From Bacillota bacterium (GTDB lineage Bacteria; Bacillota; DSM-12270; Thermacetogeniales; Thermacetogeniaceae): DNA of 5,367 nt. The stretch spans positions 1 through 5,367 of the forward strand of contig DAOURU010000096.1 in the NCBI GenBank assembly GCA_030627585.1, given 5' to 3'. Shown piece by piece: positions 1 through 5,028 of this stretch. How positions within the stretch are numbered: position 1 is the first letter of the stretch; each line of letters opens with the position of its first letter. The notes under the pieces are model-generated. The model saw nothing but the letters and a program-made list of their open reading frames with translations, made no database searches and had not been told where the DNA came from. The position numbers and the translations under genes were made by a program.

Positions 1-347
1 GAAACGAGTCCGGCCCACCAGGGCGTTCCCTGATTTGGTTTGTAATTCACCTCCGTCTCTCCTGCCAGCATCTTGTCTGCCAGCAGTTGATGGAGTTTGG
101 CGTCATGGAAGGGAACATAAGTAGTGAATTCCTGGCCGTCCTTGGTCGCTCCTTCAACGTGGTACCCACCCTCTCCGTTTCCGATTAGCTCCACACTTTT
201 TATCTTTCCCTTGGTTAAGAATGTATAAAACTGGTTATAAGTCCAATCCTGTGTGTGGGACTGGGGAGGCACTGCGAATTTAATTGCGATGACGGCAAAT
301 ACCACAATAACTAAATAAATTAATAAATTTTTAAAAACTCTGCCCAC
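1..347 (-). CDS. ftsH: ATP-dependent zinc metalloprotease FtsH, N-terminal part (cut by window edge)
   Basis: FtsH is a membrane-anchored AAA+ protease that degrades misfolded membrane proteins and some short-lived regulators. Only the first 115 codons are visible. The rest, including the AAA+ and zinc-protease domains, lies beyond position 1. The chosen start is GTG at 345-347, because AGGAGG (354-359) sits 6 nt upstream. The protein begins MGRVFKNLLIYLVIVV, a first transmembrane helix at about residues 5-25. An extracytoplasmic segment follows (DWTYNQFYTFLTKGKIKSV, then VNYKPNQGTPWW), the typical FtsH_ext layout. The sequence ends at WWAGLV, where the second membrane helix would begin. Its position after tilS matches the usual Firmicutes order tilS-(hpt)-ftsH. 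The call rests on this N-terminal pattern plus synteny, since no catalytic motif is in view. Confidence 0.9.
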   Translation of the reverse strand, partial: MGRVFKNLLIYLVIVVFAVIAIKFAVPPQSHTQDWTYNQFYTFLTKGKIKSVELIGNGEGGYHVEGATKDGQEFTTYVPFHDAKLHQLLADKMLAGETEVNYKPNQGTPWWAGLV

Positions 348-353
348 TCTACC

Positions 354-359
354 CCTCCT
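354..359 (-). promoter_or_regulatory. Ribosome binding site of ftsH
   Basis: AGGAGG on the minus strand lies 6 nt before a GTG codon at 347. It decides the start, because no in-frame ATG is suitably placed. Confidence 0.75.
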
Positions 360-397
360 CTCGCAAATGATCAGAGCATGCCTTCATCACATACCAG

Positions 398-414
398 ACA
401 ATTGTAACACAATT
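398..414. repeat. Short inverted repeat in the tilS-ftsH gap
   Basis: AATTGT (400-405) and ACAATT (409-414) form a perfect 6-bp inverted repeat with a 3-bp spacer, and ACAATTGT (398-405) is itself an 8-bp palindrome. It lies immediately after the tilS stop in the 66-bp gap before ftsH. It could be a regulatory site for ftsH, or chance in AT-rich spacer. No convincing -35/-10 pair or T-tract accompanies it. Confidence 0.3.
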
Positions 415-1838
415 CACCAATTCCCTTCAATTCTTTTAAAAACACGCAACACAAGAATACGCTTCGTCTCGGGTGTTACTTGAGCCTCTTCGCTTCTCCT
501 GTAACCTGCGACCCAGTAGATTGAATCATTAGAGGCAATCAGAGGAATTCGATCCCGTTCAAGCCGGGGAATCTTCAGGTCGCTAAAAAGCTTTTTGATT
601 TTTTTCGTGCCTCCCAGACCCAAAAGACGAATGCGGTCACCCGGCCGTCTTGTTCGCACATATAAGGGCAATTTTATTTTATCATAATCAAAGAAAGCTT
701 GGTACCTCTTGTTCGGCGTATGGAAAAAATGGCTTTTTTCTGCCCGGCTCTTGACCCAAGTTTCTGCGTGAATAGTCAGGCCCAAGGAGGGTACGTCCGT
801 TTTCCCGGGCACCTCCAGTTTTTGAGAGACCTCTTTCAACTCAGCTTCAGTTTCGCCAATCGTAATCTTAAAAAGATCGTAATTTTTCTTCAACCTCACG
901 CCGTGGGGCAGGTGAATTTCTCCCCCGGCAGGCCCTCTTGCAAGAAAATTGAGACAGTCGTCGAGGTGCCGGTAGCCCAGGCCGCGGAGGCTGCCGCCGG
1001 CAACCCGAACTCCAGCACGCAGCAGCCGGCGCTGGAGGGCAAGAGGAAGGCGCAGAAAATCGGCAAGGAAAAGCTCTACTTTTCCGAACTTCCGCTCCCG
1101 CGTGAAGCTTTTTAACAAACGGGAAGCTAACCTCTCCAGAAAGAAGTTTTCCGCCTGCATGATATCTGCGAGCCGCAAAATCGCCTGGTCAAGATTGGGA
1201 TTGAATTCCCGGCGCAGATAAGGTAAAAGTTTGCGCCGGATTTTATTCCGGAAATAAAAGGTTTCCAGGTTGGAGGGATCGGTGCACCAGGCAAGACCGC
1301 GGTCCCGGCAATAAGCCTCAATTTCCTCTCTCGTTACTCCCAGCAAGGGGCGAATCACGATCCCGCGCCGGGCCGGGATCCCGGATAAACCCGCGGGCCC
1401 CGTACCGCGCATTATATTAAAGAGGACCGTCTCCACCCGGTCATCCGCGTTGTGACCGACCGCAATCCGCTGCGCACCAACGCGCCGCGCCACGTAGGAA
1501 AGAAATTGGTAACGCGCCTGCCGCGCCGCCTCCTCAATTCCCAATCCGGAGAAAGCCGCAAGGCGCGCAACCCGGCAGCAGCCTGTGGTGACGGGAATTT
1601 TCCACTTGTGGGCAAGCCTCTGTACAAAGGCAGCCTCGGCGCGGGCGCCGGGGCGGAGCAGGTGATTTAAGTGTGCCACATGAAGTTGAAGCGAATATTC
1701 CGGAGCCAGCTCTTTGAGGATGTGGAGCAAGGCTACGGAATCCGCGCCTCCCGAGACTCCTACAACTACTGTCATCCCCGGTCGAAGCAGCCGGTTCTGT
1801 TCGATAAAATCTCTTATCTTTGTTCGAAAGTCGGACAT
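414..1838 (-). CDS. tilS: tRNA(Ile)-lysidine synthase TilS
   Basis: TilS uses ATP and lysine to convert C34 of the CAU-anticodon tRNA-Ile2 to lysidine, so that the tRNA reads AUA as Ile rather than AUG as Met. It is a cytosolic, normally essential enzyme. The 474-residue protein (family members are usually about 430-480) has the PP-loop SGGADS at residues 29-34 and the N-type ATPase motif GHNADDRVET at 128-137. The tRNA-contact stretch FRNKIRRKLLPYL is at 196-208. A TilS C-terminal domain follows at about 383-433 (YVRTRRPGDRIRLLG, then KKIKKLFSDLKIP). The ATG at 1838 was chosen over an in-frame start at 1880 because GGAG (1846-1849) lies 7 nt upstream. The longer start would also overlap spoIIE by 38 nt. 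The start is 4 nt after the spoIIE stop, suggesting coupled translation. The protein looks complete. Confidence 0.97.
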   Translation of the reverse strand: MSDFRTKIRDFIEQNRLLRPGMTVVVGVSGGADSVALLHILKELAPEYSLQLHVAHLNHLLRPGARAEAAFVQRLAHKWKIPVTTGCCRVARLAAFSGLGIEEAARQARYQFLSYVARRVGAQRIAVGHNADDRVETVLFNIMRGTGPAGLSGIPARRGIVIRPLLGVTREEIEAYCRDRGLAWCTDPSNLETFYFRNKIRRKLLPYLRREFNPNLDQAILRLADIMQAENFFLERLASRLLKSFTRERKFGKVELFLADFLRLPLALQRRLLRAGVRVAGGSLRGLGYRHLDDCLNFLARGPAGGEIHLPHGVRLKKNYDLFKITIGETEAELKEVSQKLEVPGKTDVPSLGLTIHAETWVKSRAEKSHFFHTPNKRYQAFFDYDKIKLPLYVRTRRPGDRIRLLGLGGTKKIKKLFSDLKIPRLERDRIPLIASNDSIYWVAGYRRSEEAQVTPETKRILVLRVFKRIEGNW

Positions 1839-1842
1839 TTTT

Positions 1843-2655
1843 TCACTCCAATTCCGAAGCTTGATAAAAGCGCGCCACAAGGACTGTCATATCGTCTCTA
1901 TGCTCCGGCCCTCCGGTCCGAAGGGCGCGCTTTAAAATCAGGTCTGCAACCGCCTGCGCCTCGTCGACTGTCAACTCTTTTAGATAAGTATAGAGCCATT
2001 CCCCCGGCAGGGCAGCCTTCTGATCGACTTCTGTCACGCCGTCTGTCGCCATTACCAAAAGATCTCCGGACAAAATCCGGCGCCTTAACAGCTGGACCTC
2101 AACCTGTTCGAGAATCCCGGCCGGCCAGCAGGGAGATCGGATCACCTCTACGTTGTCTCCCCGCTTCAGGAAACCAGGCGGCGCCCCGGCTTTTAAAAAA
2201 TCTAAAATTCCTTCCTTCAGATCAATTAAAGCTAAATCAATTGTTGCTGCACTTTCTTCCCCGCCCCGCAGGAAAAGGGCGGTATTAATGATCCCTGCGG
2301 CGATTTCCGGATCGATCCCGCTCCCTAACAATTGTTCCAGCATTTTCACAACAATCCTGCTTTCCCGGGCAGCATTGATTCCCGTCCCCATCCCATCGCT
2401 CACTGTCAACAAAAGACGGTCGGGATTCAGGCGTGCAACAGCAAAACTGTCACCGCAAAGGGGTTCGGCAGGTTTCGCCCGCTGCGAGAATCCGATTTCA
2501 ACCTGCAGGGGAAACGGGTGCAGGCTCTGCTCCCTTTTTTTCCCAAGCAAGCGGGCAAGAAAGGGGGTGCTCAAGTAAAACGCCCCGGCGGCGAACAAAC
2601 TGGCTGCGAGGTGACTTGAAAGCTGTTCGGGATTCCCATGAAAAATGAAAAAAAC
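1843..2655 (-). CDS. spoIIE: SpoIIE C-terminal PP2C phosphatase domain, in the shifted frame
   Basis: From about 2637 the protein continues GNPEQLSSHLAASLFAAG, a final hydrophobic segment. A linker of about 20 residues (LLGKKREQSLHPF) leads straight into a complete PP2C domain. The motifs CGDSF, SDGMGTG, MATDGVTE and HRDDMTV supply the expected metal-binding aspartates: residues 335, 353, 471 and 520 or 521 of the frame-restored protein. The run KAGAPPGFLKRGD also matches the SpoIIE phosphatase. The frame is open upstream to an ATG at 2913, but those residues are not SpoIIE-like and that ATG has no good ribosome site. I therefore see no independent start, and expression would depend on a frameshift. 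An intact catalytic core argues against long-standing decay. Confidence 0.8.
   Translation of the reverse strand, partial: VFFIFHGNPEQLSSHLAASLFAAGAFYLSTPFLARLLGKKREQSLHPFPLQVEIGFSQRAKPAEPLCGDSFAVARLNPDRLLLTVSDGMGTGINAARESRIVVKMLEQLLGSGIDPEIAAGIINTALFLRGGEESAATIDLALIDLKEGILDFLKAGAPPGFLKRGDNVEVIRSPCWPAGILEQVEVQLLRRRILSGDLLVMATDGVTEVDQKAALPGEWLYTYLKELTVDEAQAVADLILKRALRTGGPEHRDDMTVLVARFYQASELE
1846..1851 (-). promoter_or_regulatory. Ribosome binding site of tilS
   Basis: TTGGAG on the minus strand is followed by 7 nt and then ATG at 1838. The site overlaps the last codons of spoIIE, just before its TGA (1843-1845), which is consistent with translational coupling and decides between two possible tilS starts. 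Confidence 0.7.
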
Positions 2656-3452
2656 AGGCTTGCCAAAAGGAACCCCAGGATGACACCATAACGCCCGAAA
2701 CCATTTAACACCCCTGCAAAAAATCCCGTTCCTGCATAAAGCCCTGTTCTTGGGAGAAGCAGCATGAGGTCCCCGCCCAGCAAGAGCCCTAATAAGACGC
2801 CGGTTCCTGCACCCCAACCGGCGCCCCAGCCAAATGCCGTTACCAGCAAAAGCCCCCGCGCCCCTATTTCCCTGACAACCGTAGGGCCGACCTGGATATC
2901 TCCCAAACCGCATAAAATTAAAATCAACCCCAGGAGCAACTTGATTTCCCTGGCGCGGCCCCTCACCCCTGCGAGGGCATAAATAAAAGGGATGGTGAAA
3001 AGCCCGGCCAGAAGAGACTCACATAAAACCCCCAAGAAAACAGCCGTGTTACCTTTCAGGAAATGAAAAAAACAGCTTTTCACCAGCAGGTTGGCTCCTC
3101 CTGCCGCGCCGGCAGCGGGCAGGTAAGTCTCCCGGGAAGACTCCCTTGCCCGGCGCGCCAGCAGAAGTCCTCCTATTACTGCGAGGGCGTCCGCCAAGGG
3201 GTGAACAAAAGGGTCTGAGCCGCCCCGCGTGCAAATCCCGAGCAGGATCCCTCCTAAAACAGGCCAAACCCCCTGCCCGGCAGCAACACTTGTCGCAACA
3301 GCAAAGGCAGGCGCGAGAGGGGCCAGGCCGCCCAGCAGAAATCGGCCTGCCGATAAACCTAAAATAAATTGCAATAAATGTTGGCCAAACAAAGCGCGCC
3401 TGGCTAAAATACCAGCCATAACCTGCCGGACCCGCACATACCCAAGGCTCAT
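2571..3452 (-). CDS. spoIIE: SpoIIE N-terminal membrane domain, as an open frame
   Basis: This is the open frame carrying the polytopic membrane half of SpoIIE. The start is ATG at 3452, because AGGAG (3461-3465) lies 8 nt upstream. A GTG at 3461 overlaps that Shine-Dalgarno site and is less likely. Hydrophobic segments begin near GRFLLGGLAPLAPAF and recur through VFLGVLCESLLAGLF, LLLGLILILCGLGDI and VILGFLLASLFFSFF. Their total is compatible with the family's roughly ten membrane helices. About 271 residues look genuine. Beyond the T-rich run the frame gives MGIPNSFQVTSQPV and a short tail to the stop at 2571, which does not look like SpoIIE. Without a frameshift the product would be a membrane fragment with no catalytic domain. 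Confidence 0.8.
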   Translation of the reverse strand: MSLGYVRVRQVMAGILARRALFGQHLLQFILGLSAGRFLLGGLAPLAPAFAVATSVAAGQGVWPVLGGILLGICTRGGSDPFVHPLADALAVIGGLLLARRARESSRETYLPAAGAAGGANLLVKSCFFHFLKGNTAVFLGVLCESLLAGLFTIPFIYALAGVRGRAREIKLLLGLILILCGLGDIQVGPTVVREIGARGLLLVTAFGWGAGWGAGTGVLLGLLLGGDLMLLLPRTGLYAGTGFFAGVLNGFGRYGVILGFLLASLFFSFFMGIPNSFQVTSQPVCSPPGRFT

Positions 3453-3460
3453 TCCCCGCA

Positions 3461-3465
3461 CTCCT
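3461..3465 (-). promoter_or_regulatory. Ribosome binding site of spoIIE
   Basis: AGGAG on the minus strand lies 8 nt before ATG at 3452. It overlaps a competing in-frame GTG at 3461, which would have no spacing at all, so the ATG is preferred. Confidence 0.65.
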
Positions 3466-3514
3466 AAACAGATGATTTAGCAAGAATTAAATAGGCATCC
3501 TGCTATCTTAACCT

Positions 3515-3520
3515 ATTATA
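3515..3520 (-). promoter_or_regulatory. Candidate -10 element of the spoIIE-tilS unit
   Basis: A perfect TATAAT occurs on the minus strand, 62 nt before the spoIIE start. No good -35 is found at 17 bp (CTTATT) or at the 21-bp spacing used by the B. subtilis spoIIE promoter. A weak -35 would fit an activator-dependent promoter such as one driven by Spo0A. Confidence 0.45.
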
Positions 3521-3572
3521 AATTATCCGAGCCCAGAAATAAGGGATTTTTTGGATAAAAATGAAGAGGGTC

Positions 3573-3582
3573 TGTCGACAAA
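3573..3582 (-). promoter_or_regulatory. Candidate Spo0A box upstream of spoIIE
   Basis: The minus strand reads TTTGTCGACA, one mismatch from the extended 0A-box TTTGTCGAAA (core TGTCGAA). It lies about 55 bp upstream of the TATAAT at 3515-3520. In B. subtilis spoIIE is directly activated by Spo0A-P, so the location fits. The inner TGTCGACA is a perfect palindrome, so the site can also be read from the other strand, and a single short match is weak evidence by itself. Confidence 0.4.
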
Positions 3583-3610
3583 TTATGACCGTGATTTAAA
3601 TAATTTAAAC

Positions 3611-3671
3611 ATTAAAAGCGAAACCCCACCCCTGCCTGTCGGCAGACAGACAGTTTCTTCAGGTGGGGGTT
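3611..3671 (-). terminator. Imperfect terminator-like hairpin after the tRNA operon
   Basis: The arms at 3622-3634 and 3660-3671 pair as AACCCC/GGGGTT and ACC/GGT with small bulges. The intervening sequence can fold separately (CTGCC-TGTC-GGCAG at 3632-3645, competing with CTGTC/GACAG pairings). On the minus strand the stem is followed by TTTCGCTTTTAA, an interrupted T-tract. It lies a few nt past the tRNA-Glu 3' end and is the only terminator-like structure before spoIIE. Confidence 0.5.
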
Positions 3672-3677
3672 ATTTTC

Positions 3678-3753
3678 TGGTGACCCGTAGGGGATTCGAA
3701 CCCCTGTTACCGGCTTGAAAGGCCGGTGTCTTAGACCACTTGACCAACGGGCC
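3678..3753 (-). tRNA. tRNA-Glu (anticodon TTC)
   Basis: The 76-nt cloverleaf includes an encoded CCA. The acceptor GGCCCGT pairs with ACGGGTC, with one G2:U71 wobble. The anticodon stem CCGGC/GCCGG closes the loop CTTTCAA, giving anticodon TTC (3717-3719 on the minus strand). The T arm is AGGGG-TTCGAAT-CCCCT and the discriminator base is A. It is the last gene of the three-tRNA operon, 16 nt after tRNA-Met. Confidence 0.96.
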
Positions 3754-3769
3754 CCTTGATTCTCCTTTT

Positions 3770-3846
3770 TGGTAGCGGCGGAGGGACTCGAACCCCCGAC
3801 ACTGCGGGTATGAACCGCATGCTCTAACCAGCTGAGCTACGCCGCC
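3770..3846 (-). tRNA. tRNA-Met (elongator, anticodon CAT)
   Basis: The 77-nt cloverleaf includes an encoded CCA. The anticodon stem TGCGG/CCGCA closes the loop TTCATAC, with CAT at 3810-3812. The acceptor GGCGGCG pairs with CGCCGCT, with a G1:U72 wobble. CAT tRNAs may be elongator Met, initiator Met or the TilS substrate Ile2. The acceptor, the TTCATAC loop and the CGCCGCTACCA end match the Firmicutes elongator tRNA-Met pattern rather than Ile2. It lies 8 nt after the initiator tRNA. Confidence 0.92.
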
Positions 3847-3854
3847 TCTGCTTT

Positions 3855-3930
3855 TGGTAGCGGGGGCTGGATTCGAACCAGCGACCTTCGGGTTATGAGC
3901 CCGACGAGCTGACCACTGCTCCACCCCGCA
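3855..3930 (-). tRNA. Initiator tRNA-fMet (anticodon CAT)
   Basis: The 76-nt cloverleaf includes an encoded CCA. Initiator hallmarks are visible: the three G:C pairs of the anticodon stem (TCGGG-CTCATAA-CCCGA, anticodon at 3895-3897), an A11:U24 pair in the D stem, and an unpaired first acceptor position. That position is U1 opposite U72 instead of the usual C1 opposite A72. The remaining acceptor pairs are perfect. It is the first gene of the operon, with a promoter immediately upstream. Confidence 0.93.
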
Positions 3931-3942
3931 TCACCTAACAAA

Positions 3943-3971
3943 ATTATGCCTGAAAACAAAACATCTGTCAA
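3943..3971 (-). promoter_or_regulatory. Vegetative (SigA-type) promoter of the tRNA operon
   Basis: On the minus strand a perfect -35 TTGACA (3966-3971) and a 5/6 -10 CATAAT (3943-3948) are separated by exactly 17 bp. Transcription would begin about 5 nt before the 5' end of tRNA-fMet at 3930. The hypB stop TGA (3968-3970) is inside the -35 hexamer. Confidence 0.75.
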
Positions 3972-4645
3972 GAAGTTTGATCAGCTGTCTGTTTTTTGAT
4001 TTTTACCTGCTTCTTCAGCCATTCGAGCCAGGGGGAAAACCCGGTGTTTTCCCGCGCCGAAATCTGGAAAAGCTCGAGTTCGGGATTAATTGACTTCAAT
4101 TCCTTTTCTAAAAGAGGAAGGTCGCAGTCGGTATAAGGCAAGAGATCCATCTTGTTAATCAACACAACTTGAGCCTGCCTGAAAATTAAAGGATATTTCA
4201 TCGGCTTGTCACTACCTTCGGTAACGCTCAAAACAACCGCCCGCGCATCTTCCCCCAGATCAAATTCCGCCGGGCAAACAAGGTTCCCTACATTTTCAAT
4301 AATGAGAAGATCGAGCTTTCCGAGATCAAAATCTTCCAGGGCAGGTTTAATCATGCGGGCGTCAAGATGACAGGAACCAGCCGTGTTGATCTGGACTACC
4401 GGGGCGCCGCGCTTTTCAATCCGCTCCGCGTCCCTCGTTGTATAGATGTCTCCTTCTATTACCGCCAAATTCAGGCTTCCCGCCAAATGCTCAATGGTGC
4501 GCTCCAGAGTGCTCGTTTTCCCGGAGCCGGGGGAGCTCATCAGGTTTAAGACAAAAATTCCGTGCTTTTGAAAAGAAATCCGGTTTTCCCGCGCAGCCTC
4601 TTCGTTTTGCTGCAGGACCGGGGCTGCCAACCTCACCTTAACCAT
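3968..4645 (-). CDS. hypB: Hydrogenase nickel incorporation GTPase HypB
   Basis: HypB is a SIMIBI-class GTPase that works with HypA in the cytosol to insert nickel into the [NiFe]-hydrogenase large subunit. The 225-residue protein has a P-loop SSPGSGKT at 37-44, EGD at 64-66, NKMD at 164-167 and SAREN at 196-200. The metal site of the GTPase domain is present: Cys92 and His93 (AGSCHLDA) and Cys124 (NLVCPAEFD). It lacks both an N-terminal CxxCGC high-affinity nickel motif and a histidine-rich stretch, so it is the short HypB form without a nickel-storage extension. AAGGAG (4654-4659) lies 8 nt before the ATG and inside the end of hypA. The genes are separated by 3 nt, implying coupled translation. 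The stop overlaps the tRNA promoter. Confidence 0.97.
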   Translation of the reverse strand: MVKVRLAAPVLQQNEEAARENRISFQKHGIFVLNLMSSPGSGKTSTLERTIEHLAGSLNLAVIEGDIYTTRDAERIEKRGAPVVQINTAGSCHLDARMIKPALEDFDLGKLDLLIIENVGNLVCPAEFDLGEDARAVVLSVTEGSDKPMKYPLIFRQAQVVLINKMDLLPYTDCDLPLLEKELKSINPELELFQISARENTGFSPWLEWLKKQVKIKKQTADQTS

Positions 4646-4648
4646 CGC

Positions 4649-4990
4649 CTAATCTCCTTCGTAAAATTCGATGTAGAGTTCTCTTCCCCCTACCAGCTTC
4701 ACCTGAGGGCTGGAACAGGAAGGACACAAGAATTCAAAGTCCTTGATTGCAAAGGTATGCCGGCATTCCTTGCACTCTCCCTGCACCGGCTCCTCTTTGA
4801 TTTCGAGGGCCGCGTCCTTGAAAAGGTCCTCTTCCTTGAAGACTTCGAAGGCAAACTGCAGGGCCTCGGGGACAGCCATCGTCAGTTTTCCGACAACCAG
4901 CTGGATCCGGCTAATCTTCTTGATTTTATTTTCTGCGGCGCTGGTGCGCAGGATCCCAACGACATTTTCCATCAGCGAAAGTTCGTGCAT
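4649..4990 (-). CDS. hypA: Hydrogenase maturation nickel metallochaperone HypA
   Basis: HypA binds nickel and hands it, with HypB, to the hydrogenase large subunit precursor. The 113-residue length is typical. The start is ATG at 4990, which gives the family N-terminus MHELSLMENV; His2 and the free N-terminus are the nickel ligands. An in-frame TTG 18 nt upstream would mask that terminus and is rejected. GGCGGGG upstream is an acceptable though not ideal ribosome site. The zinc domain has Cys73 and Cys76 (GECKEC) plus Cys89 and Cys92 (CPSC). It is followed by hypB after 3 nt and preceded by a maturation peptidase gene with an 83-bp gap. The protein appears complete. Confidence 0.97.
   Translation of the reverse strand: MHELSLMENVVGILRTSAAENKIKKISRIQLVVGKLTMAVPEALQFAFEVFKEEDLFKDAALEIKEEPVQGECKECRHTFAIKDFEFLCPSCSSPQVKLVGGRELYIEFYEGD
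4654..4659 (-). promoter_or_regulatory. Ribosome binding site of hypB inside hypA
   Basis: AAGGAG on the minus strand, 8 nt before the hypB ATG, overlaps the last hypA codons. This supports coupling of hypA and hypB translation. Confidence 0.7.
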
Positions 4991-5000
4991 CGATTTCCCC

Positions 5001-5028
5001 GCCTTCAAAATTTTGCCTTCAAAATTTT
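5001..5028. repeat. 14-bp tandem repeat, two perfect copies, upstream of hypA
   Basis: GCCTTCAAAATTTT occurs at 5001-5014 and again at 5015-5028 without a spacer. Each copy contains the palindrome AAAATTTT. The pair lies 10 nt upstream of the hypA start, in the gap after the peptidase gene. Confidence 0.85.

Larger units (their letters stand above)
1843..3452 (-). pseudogene. spoIIE: Stage II sporulation protein E, frame-split and lacking the central region
   Basis: SpoIIE is the membrane-bound PP2C-type serine phosphatase that dephosphorylates SpoIIAA-P at the sporulation septum, which releases SigF in the forespore. Here the membrane domain and the phosphatase domain are in different frames. 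Reading is in one frame from ATG 3452 to about 2637, then must shift to recover GNPEQLSSH at 2637 and below. One extra base within 2635-2654 restores a single 536-residue protein. Candidate sites are the GGG at 2635-2637, the T5 at 2641-2645 or the T7 at 2648-2654 (coding-strand runs). That is still far shorter than B. subtilis SpoIIE (about 827 residues), because the segment between the last membrane helix and the PP2C domain is missing. The gene may be decayed, misread in sequencing, or expressed by frameshifting. It heads a transcription unit with tilS. Confidence 0.8.

Noticed and set aside
1671..2288. Open plus-strand frame of 205 codons opposite tilS and spoIIE
   Set aside because: It is antisense to well-supported genes. 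Its product is low-complexity, rich in Pro, Arg and Ser, with no recognisable domain or ribosome site.
2571..2913. Two separate genes instead of one frame-split spoIIE
   Set aside because: The phosphatase half has no plausible start or ribosome site. The residues from the ATG at 2913 to about 2640 are not SpoIIE-like, whereas the other frame there encodes the membrane helices.
3049..3483. 144-codon minus-strand frame overlapping the start of spoIIE
   Set aside because: It is an alternative frame of the spoIIE membrane domain. The SpoIIE frame has the ribosome site and the hydrophobic pattern of the family, and this one does not.
3770..3846. Second CAT tRNA as tRNA-Ile2, the TilS substrate
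   Set aside because: A link with nearby tilS was tempting, but the acceptor (GGCGGCG, CGCCGCTACCA) and the TTCATAC loop fit elongator tRNA-Met.
3670..3924. 84-codon minus-strand frame across the three tRNA genes
   Set aside because: It is the conceptual translation of tRNA sequence (the familiar spurious 'GSNPAPAT' and 'GFESLR' type peptides), not a protein.
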